NCBI GenBank assembly: GCA_964503615.1
Contig: CAZDBA010000218.1
Coordinates: 1-5,989, forward strand
DNA length: 5,989 bases
Reading direction: 5' to 3'
Source: CAZDBA01 sp964503615
GTDB taxonomy: Bacteria > Planctomycetota > Planctomycetia > Pirellulales > Pirellulaceae
The position numbers and the translations under genes were made by a program. Below the pieces are notes generated by a model. The model was given only the letters and a program-made list of their open reading frames with translations. It had not been told where the DNA came from and did not search any database. Of the stretch, positions 1 to 5,989 are shown in pieces. Position 1 is the stretch's first letter; each line of letters opens with the position of its first letter.

Positions 1-1
1 G

Positions 2-2401
2 CTAGATCATGTAGCCCGGTTGTGTCCATTCATCGGCGACGCCTTTTGTTGTCACGTTGAGTGCGATCCCGCCGCTGACATGGCGAGCAGTGGAAACGCC
101 AAACCGTCGTGCGACTTCTGCAGCAACGCCGCTTCTTTTACCGCTGCGACAGAGAAAAATAACTTCTCGCTTGGTTGCTTGGGTGGCAGCAACAAGTTCT
201 GGCAGGAAACCGCTTAACCGAGTTAACGGCACGTTTTGCGGTGGATTCTCAAAACCAAGCTCTGACCAGTCTTGAGCGAACGAAAACTCATGCGGTTCGC
301 GAACGTCGATAATCCAAGCCTCTTTGTGCTTGGCGAAAAACGCATGCAGCTCATCGCGGGGCACATTAATGGAGTTAGATGTCTCGCCTTTTGGCTCCTT
401 GATTAATCCGCAGACCAATTCTGAATTGGTCGCATCCTGAATACCCGCGTCGACTGTGGGTTTTCGGTCCAGGAACTCCTGGCGAGTCATGGGAGTTACG
501 TCGCAAAGGATCGAGCTCAAAAACGAATTTGTAGATCGTTCGCTTTCCAAAGTCGTTGCGAACTCGTTGTTGTAATCGTGTGTCGGGCACAAAATCGTTG
601 ATGGAGAAATCAACTTGGGCAGTCGTTTTAGCGAATCGAACATCCCATCAACGGTGCTGCAAGGGAAATCGGTTCGTCCGATCCCGCCCATCAGGATCAT
701 GTCTCCGGAAAAGGCGAATACGACATCTTGAGCCGCCAGTTCTCCATCACGTTTTGGACCCACAAGGTAAACACGTCCAATTTGGGTGTGACCCGGCAAT
801 TCGACTTGAGCGACAATCCACTTGGACGAAAAATTGATGTAAGGCACCTCTGAACCGTCGGAAAGTTTGACGGTGCCAGCCGGTTTTTCTGGCCAGCCGA
901 GTTCGTCTTCGGTAGCGGCATCTTCCGTGGCGGAGCTACCTAGAACCTTCAGCAACATTTTTCGGCATGAATCGTGATCGACGTGGGCGTGGGAGTCGAG
1001 TACTGCCAAGACTTTGCTTTTTTGGCATCGGATCAGTGACTCGGCACGTTCGGCAAGCTCGTCAAACGGGTCGACCACAAGGCAGTTACCGGATTCCGAA
1101 TCCATCAGCAACCAAGTACACATCGAGCCATTTTTTAGCTGGATCAGTCCGTCCAGTTTTTCGTCGACTGCCCAATCGGTCTCGGCTGAAGGAAGCAAAC
1201 ACGATTCGCAAAGTGCCTGTCCGGCTTGTCTAATTCGAACACAAGCTGCATTGATCTCTGACTCGAGCGTGAGTGGTCCAAACGAAAGTCGAATCGCCCC
1301 ATCACTTTGCCAACGCGGCAAGCCCATTGCCTCCAGAACATACGAACCCACGACTGCGGAGCCGCAGGCTGATCCGGAGCTGACCCGGATACCGGCAGCA
1401 TCGAACAAATCCAACAGTTCTTTGCTGGCAAACCCTTTGACTGAAAAATTGATCGTTGTCGGTACGCTAACGTCCAGTGGCGAGTTGAATTCGATCGTGG
1501 GGAATGTTTCGGTTAGCGCTTCGACCAGTTGGGCGCGAAAATTATGTAGGACTTCTTCTGGTACAAACGTACGAGTTTCAGAAGCTGCCAGTTGAGACAT
1601 GATCGCGGCGAACGCAGCCACACCGGGCAGGTTCTCCGTTCCGCCACGAGCTCCCTGCTCCTGACCGCCTCCTGCCATCAGCGGAATCAAAGGTGAATTT
1701 TCGCGAACGTACAACAGCCCGATTCCTTTCGGCGCATAGATCTTGTGGCCGCTGACCGTTGCGTAATCGATCGTCTTGTCGGCAAGCCGCAATCGAGACT
1801 TTCCGACCGTTTGCACGCAATCGACTAACCACATCGCCTCCGTGTTGTGATCGCGAATCGCTTTTTCAACTTGATCCAGATCGGTGATCACACCTGTTTC
1901 GTTGTTGACCGCCATTGTGCAAATGAGATCGGTCTCGGCAGCGTGTTTGGCGATAAAGTCACAATCCAGTTGCCCCTTCGCATCAACGGGGATCTCAACG
2001 ACACGGTTGTTGATGTTGAGTAACTGGTTCCAGTGTTTGATTGCTTGGGGAACCGCTTTGTGCTCGGTCGCTCCATACATCAGCAATCGAGGAGTGGCTG
2101 GTTCACTGTTTCCCTCACGTTGCTCGCGAATGTGGCACAGTGTCGAAAACACACCCATCTGAATCGCTTCGGTTGCTCCGCTGGTGAAAACGATTTGCCC
2201 CTCGCCACAACCGAGGACCTCGCGCACCGAGTCCCGAGCCGATTCGAGCATAAATCGTGCTTTGAGTCCTGATACGTGAGTGCTGCTAGGATTGCCGTAG
2301 CTAAACTCCATCGCCTCACGAGCTGCGTTTGCCGCAACTTCCAAAACAGGAGTGGTGGCATTGGCATCGAGATAGATCTCAGTTGATTTTCTGGCAATCA
2401 T
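2..2401 (-). CDS. Cysteine desulfurase / persulfide dioxygenase / rhodanese triple-domain fusion
   Basis: A complete 799-residue frame from ATG (2399-2401) to TAG (2-4). Domain 1 (about 8-397) is a PLP-dependent class I cysteine desulfurase (NifS/IscS type). It has the YLDANATTP start, His114 in ATEHKAV, Asp194 and Gln197 in VDCVQTVGK, the PLP lysine Lys220 in SGHK, and the persulfide-forming Cys346 in SSGSAC. Domain 2 (about 415-640) is a metallo-beta-lactamase fold of the ETHE1 persulfide dioxygenase group. It has HAHVDH (His471, His473, Asp475, His476), His538 in PGHT, Asp567 in FSGD, GRTDF (Arg576) and His608 in PTHDY. By family knowledge the iron ligands should be His471, His538 and Asp567. 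Domain 3 (about 680-799) is a rhodanese with active-site loop CRSGKRS (Cys751). Inferred role: release sulfur from cysteine, pass it to a thiol and oxidise the persulfide to sulfite in the cytoplasm; no signal peptide is visible. There is no clear Shine-Dalgarno before the start. No isc or suf partner genes are in the window. Domain identities are secure; the joint reaction is inference. Confidence 0.95.
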   Translation of the reverse strand: MIARKSTEIYLDANATTPVLEVAANAAREAMEFSYGNPSSTHVSGLKARFMLESARDSVREVLGCGEGQIVFTSGATEAIQMGVFSTLCHIREQREGNSEPATPRLLMYGATEHKAVPQAIKHWNQLLNINNRVVEIPVDAKGQLDCDFIAKHAAETDLICTMAVNNETGVITDLDQVEKAIRDHNTEAMWLVDCVQTVGKSRLRLADKTIDYATVSGHKIYAPKGIGLLYVRENSPLIPLMAGGGQEQGARGGTENLPGVAAFAAIMSQLAASETRTFVPEEVLHNFRAQLVEALTETFPTIEFNSPLDVSVPTTINFSVKGFASKELLDLFDAAGIRVSSGSACGSAVVGSYVLEAMGLPRWQSDGAIRLSFGPLTLESEINAACVRIRQAGQALCESCLLPSAETDWAVDEKLDGLIQLKNGSMCTWLLMDSESGNCLVVDPFDELAERAESLIRCQKSKVLAVLDSHAHVDHDSCRKMLLKVLGSSATEDAATEDELGWPEKPAGTVKLSDGSEVPYINFSSKWIVAQVELPGHTQIGRVYLVGPKRDGELAAQDVVFAFSGDMILMGGIGRTDFPCSTVDGMFDSLKRLPKLISPSTILCPTHDYNNEFATTLESERSTNSFLSSILCDVTPMTRQEFLDRKPTVDAGIQDATNSELVCGLIKEPKGETSNSINVPRDELHAFFAKHKEAWIIDVREPHEFSFAQDWSELGFENPPQNVPLTRLSGFLPELVAATQATKREVIFLCRSGKRSGVAAEVARRFGVSTARHVSGGIALNVTTKGVADEWTQPGYMI

Positions 2402-2475
2402 ATTCTGCTAACTGACTTTTGTAATTCTTGGGTTCTTGAGTTGCGATCAAAGCAGGGAGCTTCGGATCGCTTTTA

Positions 2476-2503
2476 CTTATACTGGTGCTGGTTCAATTTT
2501 CAA
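2476..2503 (-). promoter_or_regulatory. Putative sigma-70-type promoter of the fusion gene
   Basis: Read on the minus strand, TTGAAA (2498-2503) stands 16 bp before TATAAG (2476-2481); each hexamer matches the sigma-70 consensus at five of six positions. Transcription would begin near 2469 and leave a leader of roughly 68 nt before the ATG at 2401. The position in a divergent intergenic region supports the call. It rests on motif matching only, and planctomycete promoters are often poorly matched to this consensus. Confidence 0.45.
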
Positions 2504-2524
2504 GTGAAAACTACCCTGTAATGT

Positions 2525-2566
2525 CTTTCCAATCCTATTGTGTGCAGCTCGATTGGAAAGTCCAAT
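2525..2566. repeat. Perfect 10-bp inverted repeat with an extra half-site (possible operator)
   Basis: CTTTCCAATC (2525-2534) is the exact reverse complement of GATTGGAAAG (2551-2560), with a 16-bp spacer. A third copy of the core, TCCAAT (2561-2566), follows at once and forms a second small palindrome with the ATTGGA at 2552-2557 (3-bp spacer). The cluster lies between two divergent genes, about 80 bp before the helicase start and just upstream of the putative promoter of the fusion gene. It could bind a dimeric regulator of either gene, or form a hairpin in a helicase leader RNA. No run of T follows it, so it does not look like a terminator. Confidence 0.5.
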
Positions 2567-2647
2567 ACATACTTCATCAAAAACGGCCCGTAAGCACTAA
2601 ATCGTTGGTCGCTTGGCCCAGATCTTAGCTGCTTCACCCACGATCGA

Positions 2648-5092
2648 ATGTCAGATCTTCAACACCGCCGAGACGAAATCGCCCAGCTCTACTTCGATTC
2701 TCTCCCATTTGAGCCGTATCCGGTTCAGGAAGAGGCCCTGTTCAGTTGGTTTTCGTCCGAACAGGGTGTTTTGGTTTGTGCCCCGACAGGCACAGGAAAA
2801 ACGCTGATAGCGGAAGCAGCCATTTTCGAAGCTCTACACTTGGGCAAAACGGCCTATTACACGACACCGTTAATTGCGTTGACCGATCAAAAGTACCAAG
2901 AGCTTTGCGAGTCGGCAGAAAAATGGGGCTTTTCGGCCGACGATGTGGGATTGGTCACGGGTAACCGTAAAGTTAACCCAGGCGCAAAGATCCAAGTGGT
3001 CGTAGCCGAAATCCTTCTCAATCGATTGCTCCACCGCGAAGCGTTCGACTTTGAAGACGTATGGGCGGTTGTGATGGACGAGTTTCACAGCTTTAACGAT
3101 CGCGAGCGAGGAATCGTCTGGGAGTTTGGGCTGGGGCTGTTGCCGGAGAAGGTCAAGTCGCTGTTGATTTCGGCGACGGTAGGCAACTCGCAGGAGTTTT
3201 GTAACTGGCTGGCCACGCGGCAGAATCGAAAACTGAATCTGGTAGAAAGTCACGATCGCAAAGTTCCCCTCAGCTTCCACTGGGTCGATGACGAGTTGCT
3301 GCCGGAACACGCCGAGTCGATGGTAAAAGGGGAGGGGGATGCTCGCTACACGCCCGCATTGATTTTTTGCTTTAACCGAGAAATGTGCTGGACAGTTGCC
3401 GATCAAATCAAAGGCAAAAAAGTAGTCGACTCGCACCAACAAAAACAACTTGCCGAACAACTCAGTCAACATGACTGGTCAGAGGGTGCCGGTCCCAAAC
3501 TCAAACAAACGTTGATGCGAGGGATTGGAGTCCACCACGCCGGTGTGCTGCCTCGTTATCGGCGGATCGTGGAAGACCTGTTCCAACAGAAACTGCTTTC
3601 GATCTGCGTTTGCACAGAGACTCTGGCCGCCGGGATCAATTTGCCGGCGCGGAGTGTTGTGTTGCCAACGATTCTCAAGGGGCCTCCGCGGAAACTGAAA
3701 TTGATGGAGCCCAGTGGGGCGCACCAGATGTTCGGTAGGGCAGGGCGGCCGCAGTTCGATGACCGAGGTTACGTTTTTGCGTTGGCACATGAGGATGATG
3801 TAAAGATCTTGCGTGCTCAGGAGAAAATGAATCAGATTCCCGAGGACACGAAGGATCCGGGTCTGCTCAAGATGCGTAAGAAGCTCAAAAAGAAGCTCCC
3901 CAAGCGACGAGAGGGCGTCCAGTACTGGAGTCAACAACAGTTTGAACAGCTGAAGAATGCCAAGTCGGCTGATTTGGAAAGTCGCGGTCCGCTCAGCTGG
4001 CGATTGCTGGCCTATATGCTTAATCTTTCGCCCGATATCGAAGTGGTGCGGGAGCTGGTCAGCCGACGATTGTTCAAAGGCAATGGGCAGGAGCTTGCCC
4101 AAAAGCAACTGAATCGAATGCTGGTCACGTTGCACCGAGCTGGTTACGTCGAACTTCAACCGGCGCCTCCCGAACCGCCAAAACCGAATACGAATGCGAA
4201 CCTCGATTCTGATTCAACAGAGGAAGCGGAAGAAGAATCGCCGCAGGACGAACCAACCGGCGGGTTGATGTTGGACCTTGGCCAGAAACGACCCGAGCCG
4301 AAACTTTCCAAGTCAGAAAAGAAACAGAAAGCAGAACTCAAGGCTGCGTTGACGGGGCAGCGGGATCGTCCGGAACAGGTCCAGCCCGACTACACGCCGA
4401 AATCGGCTCATGCCACAGATCGGCTGGATGACTTGCTACTGCTGCGTGGCGTTCATCCGTTGTACGGGTTGTTTCTGATGCAGCATTTGGGAATCGCCGA
4501 CCAAAAGGAAAGAATTCAGGCGATGGAGAGCTTGTTGGAGTTGCCTCGGTCACTGGGCCGTGCGGTGTGGGTGCCCAAGCCGGAAGAGATGCCGCCGGGT
4601 CCGCTGGCGACGGGGCGGTTGGACGAGCAGCTTTTGACGAAAGGACTTGCGACCGCCGATGAGATTTATGGCAAGCAGGAAGAAGAAGACGAGAAACCTG
4701 GCTGGTTCGATGAAGACGAACGTGTGTTCGTATTGCCGTTGGCCAGAAAGCTACAACGGTTGTTCGAGTTCGAGTATCCGGGTGTCGATGACTTGCGGGT
4801 TTCGCCGTGTTGGGTGGCGGGCGAGTTGATGGAGTTCGGATTCAACTTCAATAACTACATCACCAGCAAGAAACTCCAAAAACAGGAAGGGATGATCTTT
4901 CGCCACCTTCTACGGCTGGTGTTGTTGATCGACGAACTGGCTCAACTTTGTCCACCCGACATCCAACATGACGATTGGAAACATGAGTTGGGTGAGTTGG
5001 CCGACAACATCGAAGCAGCTTGTCGAGCCGTCGATCCGCAAAGCACCGAGCAGTGGATGGAAACGGTCGTGAAGAAGACGATCGACGCTTAG
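2648..5092 (+). CDS. Ski2-like superfamily 2 (DExH-box) helicase with DSHCT-like C-terminus
   Basis: An 814-residue ATP-dependent nucleic-acid helicase, presumably cytoplasmic. RecA domain 1 has a Q-motif-like YPVQEEAL (Gln27), Walker A APTGTGKT (45-52, Lys51), motif Ia TTPLIAL (72-78), motif II DEFH (144-147) and motif III SAT (175-177). RecA domain 2 has ALIFCFNRE (237-245), GVHHAGVLP (294-302), motif V in TETLAAGINLP (323-333) and motif VI QMFGRAGRP (360-368), which is typical of the Ski2/Mtr4/HelY family. A winged-helix-like segment follows (about 447-503). Next comes a low-complexity linker rich in Pro, Glu, Asp and Lys (about 504-592). The C-terminal part (about 593-814) resembles DSHCT, with HPLYGLFL (603-610) and EGMIFRHLLRLVLLIDEL (747-764). 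The ATG is the first standard start after an in-frame TAA at 2591-2593; no Shine-Dalgarno is visible. Family knowledge points to RNA unwinding linked to decay or processing, but the substrate here is unknown. It is divergent from the fusion gene and convergent with the DinB-like gene. Confidence 0.93.
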   Translation: MSDLQHRRDEIAQLYFDSLPFEPYPVQEEALFSWFSSEQGVLVCAPTGTGKTLIAEAAIFEALHLGKTAYYTTPLIALTDQKYQELCESAEKWGFSADDVGLVTGNRKVNPGAKIQVVVAEILLNRLLHREAFDFEDVWAVVMDEFHSFNDRERGIVWEFGLGLLPEKVKSLLISATVGNSQEFCNWLATRQNRKLNLVESHDRKVPLSFHWVDDELLPEHAESMVKGEGDARYTPALIFCFNREMCWTVADQIKGKKVVDSHQQKQLAEQLSQHDWSEGAGPKLKQTLMRGIGVHHAGVLPRYRRIVEDLFQQKLLSICVCTETLAAGINLPARSVVLPTILKGPPRKLKLMEPSGAHQMFGRAGRPQFDDRGYVFALAHEDDVKILRAQEKMNQIPEDTKDPGLLKMRKKLKKKLPKRREGVQYWSQQQFEQLKNAKSADLESRGPLSWRLLAYMLNLSPDIEVVRELVSRRLFKGNGQELAQKQLNRMLVTLHRAGYVELQPAPPEPPKPNTNANLDSDSTEEAEEESPQDEPTGGLMLDLGQKRPEPKLSKSEKKQKAELKAALTGQRDRPEQVQPDYTPKSAHATDRLDDLLLLRGVHPLYGLFLMQHLGIADQKERIQAMESLLELPRSLGRAVWVPKPEEMPPGPLATGRLDEQLLTKGLATADEIYGKQEEEDEKPGWFDEDERVFVLPLARKLQRLFEFEYPGVDDLRVSPCWVAGELMEFGFNFNNYITSKKLQKQEGMIFRHLLRLVLLIDELAQLCPPDIQHDDWKHELGELADNIEAACRAVDPQSTEQWMETVVKKTIDA

Positions 5093-5127
5093 TATTATGA
5101 AATAGCTAAAAATTTGGGTCGCGAGTT

Positions 5128-5161
5128 AAGTAGCTCGCCTCCTCGGTGAGGCGTGCTACTT
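5128..5161. repeat. Strong imperfect hairpin in the convergent spacer (REP-like or bidirectional terminator)
   Basis: AAGTAGC (5128-5134) pairs with GCTACTT (5155-5161). After one T/T mismatch, CGCCTC (5136-5141) pairs with GAGGCG (5148-5153), leaving a 6-nt loop (5142-5147). The hairpin starts 36 bases after the helicase stop and ends 15 bases from the DinB-like stop, where a terminator for both converging transcripts would sit. Only a short T run follows on the plus strand and none on the minus strand, so a Rho-independent terminator is not textbook. A near-perfect GC-rich palindrome between convergent genes is also typical of dispersed REP-like elements. Confidence 0.6.
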
Positions 5162-5175
5162 TGGAGAACCAGAAC

Positions 5176-5661
5176 CTAAAAAACCGGCGAGTGCCCTTTG
5201 ATTTGCCTGCATGCAGACAGTTGTGCGATATGATAGGTAATGTGTGTCGTCAGCAAGTGAGACATCAAGTCACGCTTGGTCAAAATCGCGGGCTCCAACG
5301 GTTCGAAGCCATGCTTTTGGTCGAGCAGTTCTGTCGAAGCGTTCTTTGTCAGTTCCAATAGCCGGGCATAGCCTTTTTCCAAGTCGACAAGAACATCGGC
5401 AACGGTGAACGTCGGTGCATTTGCATCGCCCGGCTGACTACCGGGACCATAGGCTGCGAACCATTGGTCATCACAACCAGGTTCAGCCCCCAACATTTTA
5501 CAGCCAAGCTCGGATGCCATTCGCAGGTGCCCCAGTATCCACTGTGGTGTCTTTCCAGTCGATTCGGTAAGTGTGGTCAAGTCGTCATCTTTCAAGTCAC
5601 TAGCGATCTTCTTTAGGTAGCCGATTGCGTAGTTGACGAGCGTTGTTTCTGATTCAAAAAT
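5176..5661 (-). CDS. DinB/YfiT-like metal-binding four-helix protein, probable AUU start
   Basis: A small soluble protein of the DinB superfamily (the Bacillus-type DinB/YfiT fold, not DNA polymerase IV). It ends at TAG (5176-5178). The likely metal-binding histidines are visible: one in WILGHL and two in the HITYH motif near the C-terminus. They are His45, His140 and His144 if translation starts at 5661. The first standard in-frame start is TTG at 5593-5595, giving 139 residues, but that omits the first helix. In-frame sequence upstream encodes FESETTLVNYAIGYLKKIAS, which looks like the family's first helix. No ATG, GTG or TTG exists between the in-frame TAA (5686-5688) and that TTG. An ATT codon (5659-5661) lies 8 nt after AAGGA, a near-ideal Shine-Dalgarno, and gives 161 residues, a usual length for the family. 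The function is unknown: some members are thiol-dependent S-transferases or hydrolases, but nothing here fixes a substrate. The family call is firm; the start is inference. Confidence 0.85.
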   Translation of the reverse strand: MFESETTLVNYAIGYLKKIASDLKDDDLTTLTESTGKTPQWILGHLRMASELGCKMLGAEPGCDDQWFAAYGPGSQPGDANAPTFTVADVLVDLEKGYARLLELTKNASTELLDQKHGFEPLEPAILTKRDLMSHLLTTHITYHIAQLSACRQIKGHSPVF

Positions 5662-5669
5662 GGCTAAGT

Positions 5670-5674
5670 TCCTT
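5670..5674 (-). promoter_or_regulatory. Shine-Dalgarno site supporting an ATT start of the DinB-like gene
   Basis: On the minus strand AAGGA lies 8 nt before the ATT at 5659-5661. It is the only good ribosome-binding sequence at the start of this gene, and it decides in favour of the longer protein over the TTG start at 5595, which has only a weak purine stretch upstream. Confidence 0.55.
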
Positions 5675-5700
5675 ATTTTGCCGGATTAGTTTGTACTTAC

Positions 5701-5724
5701 ATTGCCTTCCGTTTTTAAGGCAAT
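5701..5724. repeat. 8-bp perfect inverted repeat over the proposed -10 of the DinB-like gene
   Basis: ATTGCCTT (5701-5708) and AAGGCAAT (5717-5724) are exact reverse complements separated by 8 bases (CCGTTTTT). The element covers the proposed -10 hexamer and start point, a usual place for a repressor operator. As RNA it would be a short hairpin with the T-rich part in its loop rather than after it, so it is not a standard terminator on either strand. Confidence 0.45.
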
Positions 5725-5739
5725 TCAATCTAAAGTCAA
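5712..5739 (-). promoter_or_regulatory. Putative promoter of the DinB-like gene
   Basis: On the minus strand TTGACT (5734-5739, five of six matches to the -35 consensus) is followed after 16 bp by TAAAAA (5712-5717, four of six matches to the -10). A start near 5705 would give a leader of about 44 nt before the proposed ATT codon. The -10 is weak, and the call rests on motif matching and position only. Confidence 0.4.
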
Positions 5740-5989
5740 GATTCGGTTACCTAACGGCATGTCACCGCACAGATAGCGTGTACACATTCACACACCGTAC
5801 GCGCGGCGAGGGTCCTTTGTTCAAAATTGATTCGTCTTGAAGCAGCGTCGGGAAAAGACGACAGAGGGGAAAAGCCTGGTTTGGAAAGGCTAGTGTTCTA
5901 GTGTTCCGTTTCCTGGTTTCCGAAGTTTGAGACCGATTTCACTTTTGGTGGTGGATCGCTGCAGGACAAGATCGCTTCGTCTTACAAGA
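5740..5989. other. Right-edge region without a supportable gene
   Basis: I see no coding frame with a start, a ribosome-binding site or recognisable protein content here, and no tRNA or rRNA. Small repeats are present: TCGTCTT (5832-5838) with its complement AAGACGA (5855-5861) and another direct copy at 5977-5983, and a tandem octamer CTAGTGTT at 5890-5897 and 5898-5905. A minus-strand frame enters from the right edge and stops at about 5939; it is only 16 codons long inside the window and cannot be judged. Confidence 0.5.

Larger units (their letters stand above)
2402..2647. other. Divergent intergenic region
   Basis: These 246 bases separate the starts of two divergently transcribed genes. 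Apart from the minus-strand promoter candidate and the inverted-repeat cluster, I see no RNA gene and no small coding frame. On the plus strand I could not find a convincing -35/-10 pair for the helicase: TATACT (2478-2483) and TGTAAT (2517-2522) are isolated -10-like hexamers without a suitably spaced -35. Confidence 0.7.

Noticed and set aside
482..1159. Beta-lactamase (antibiotic resistance) reading of the HxHxDH domain
   Set aside because: The GRTDF and PTHDY motifs and the downstream rhodanese place it with ETHE1-type persulfide dioxygenases, not with drug-hydrolysing lactamases.
1014..1595. A 193-codon plus-strand open frame
   Set aside because: It lies entirely antisense to the well-supported cysteine desulfurase part of the fusion gene and resembles no protein family; it is a shadow of the codon pattern.
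2870..3472. A 200-codon minus-strand open frame
   Set aside because: It is antisense to the helicase RecA domain 1, with no family resemblance and no ribosome-binding site.
3479..4159. A 226-codon minus-strand open frame
   Set aside because: It is antisense to the conserved helicase motifs IV-VI, and its low-quality Leu/Gln/Arg-rich product has no recognisable domain.
5176..5661. DinB as error-prone DNA polymerase IV
   Set aside because: The protein is about 160 residues with a three-histidine metal site; it shares only the name with the E. coli polymerase.
5643..5840. A 65-codon plus-strand frame in the right-edge region
   Set aside because: It overlaps the start and promoter of the DinB-like gene, has no ribosome-binding site, and its product shows no recognisable motif.
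5903..5989. Plus-strand frame open to the right edge of the window
   Set aside because: It has no start codon after the in-frame TAG that precedes it, and its short peptide matches no family I know.

Overview
The window holds three protein-coding genes and a stretch of about 300 bases at the right edge with no supportable gene. Base composition is mid-range by eye. Two genes have no clear Shine-Dalgarno sequence. The gene types are a large fused sulfur-metabolism enzyme, a bacterial Ski2-like helicase with a DSHCT-like tail, and a stand-alone DinB-fold protein. Together they would fit a planctomycete of the Pirellulaceae/Rhodopirellula type. That assignment is an inference from general gene style, not from a marker gene.

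Layout: (1) 2-2401, minus strand: a 799-residue protein joining a class I cysteine desulfurase, an ETHE1-type persulfide dioxygenase and a rhodanese domain, each with an intact-looking active site. (2) 2402-2647: a divergent intergenic region. It has a plausible minus-strand promoter for the fusion gene and a perfect 10-bp inverted repeat followed by a third copy of the same half-site. (3) 2648-5092, plus strand: an 814-residue Ski2-like superfamily 2 helicase. (4) 5093-5175: a short convergent spacer dominated by a strong hairpin. (5) 5176-5661, minus strand: a DinB-superfamily protein. Its conserved first helix lies upstream of every ATG/GTG/TTG in frame and seems to be read from an AUU start behind a well-placed AAGGA. 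(6) 5662-5989: the promoter region of the DinB-like gene, then apparently non-coding sequence with small repeats.

The most interesting item is the fusion protein. It could in principle take sulfur from cysteine as an enzyme-bound persulfide, move it through the rhodanese to a low-molecular-weight thiol, and oxidise that persulfide to sulfite, all in one chain. PDO-rhodanese fusions are known; adding a cysteine desulfurase at the N-terminus is much less usual. The three genes do not form an operon: the first two are divergent and the last two convergent. No shared pathway can be claimed for them.
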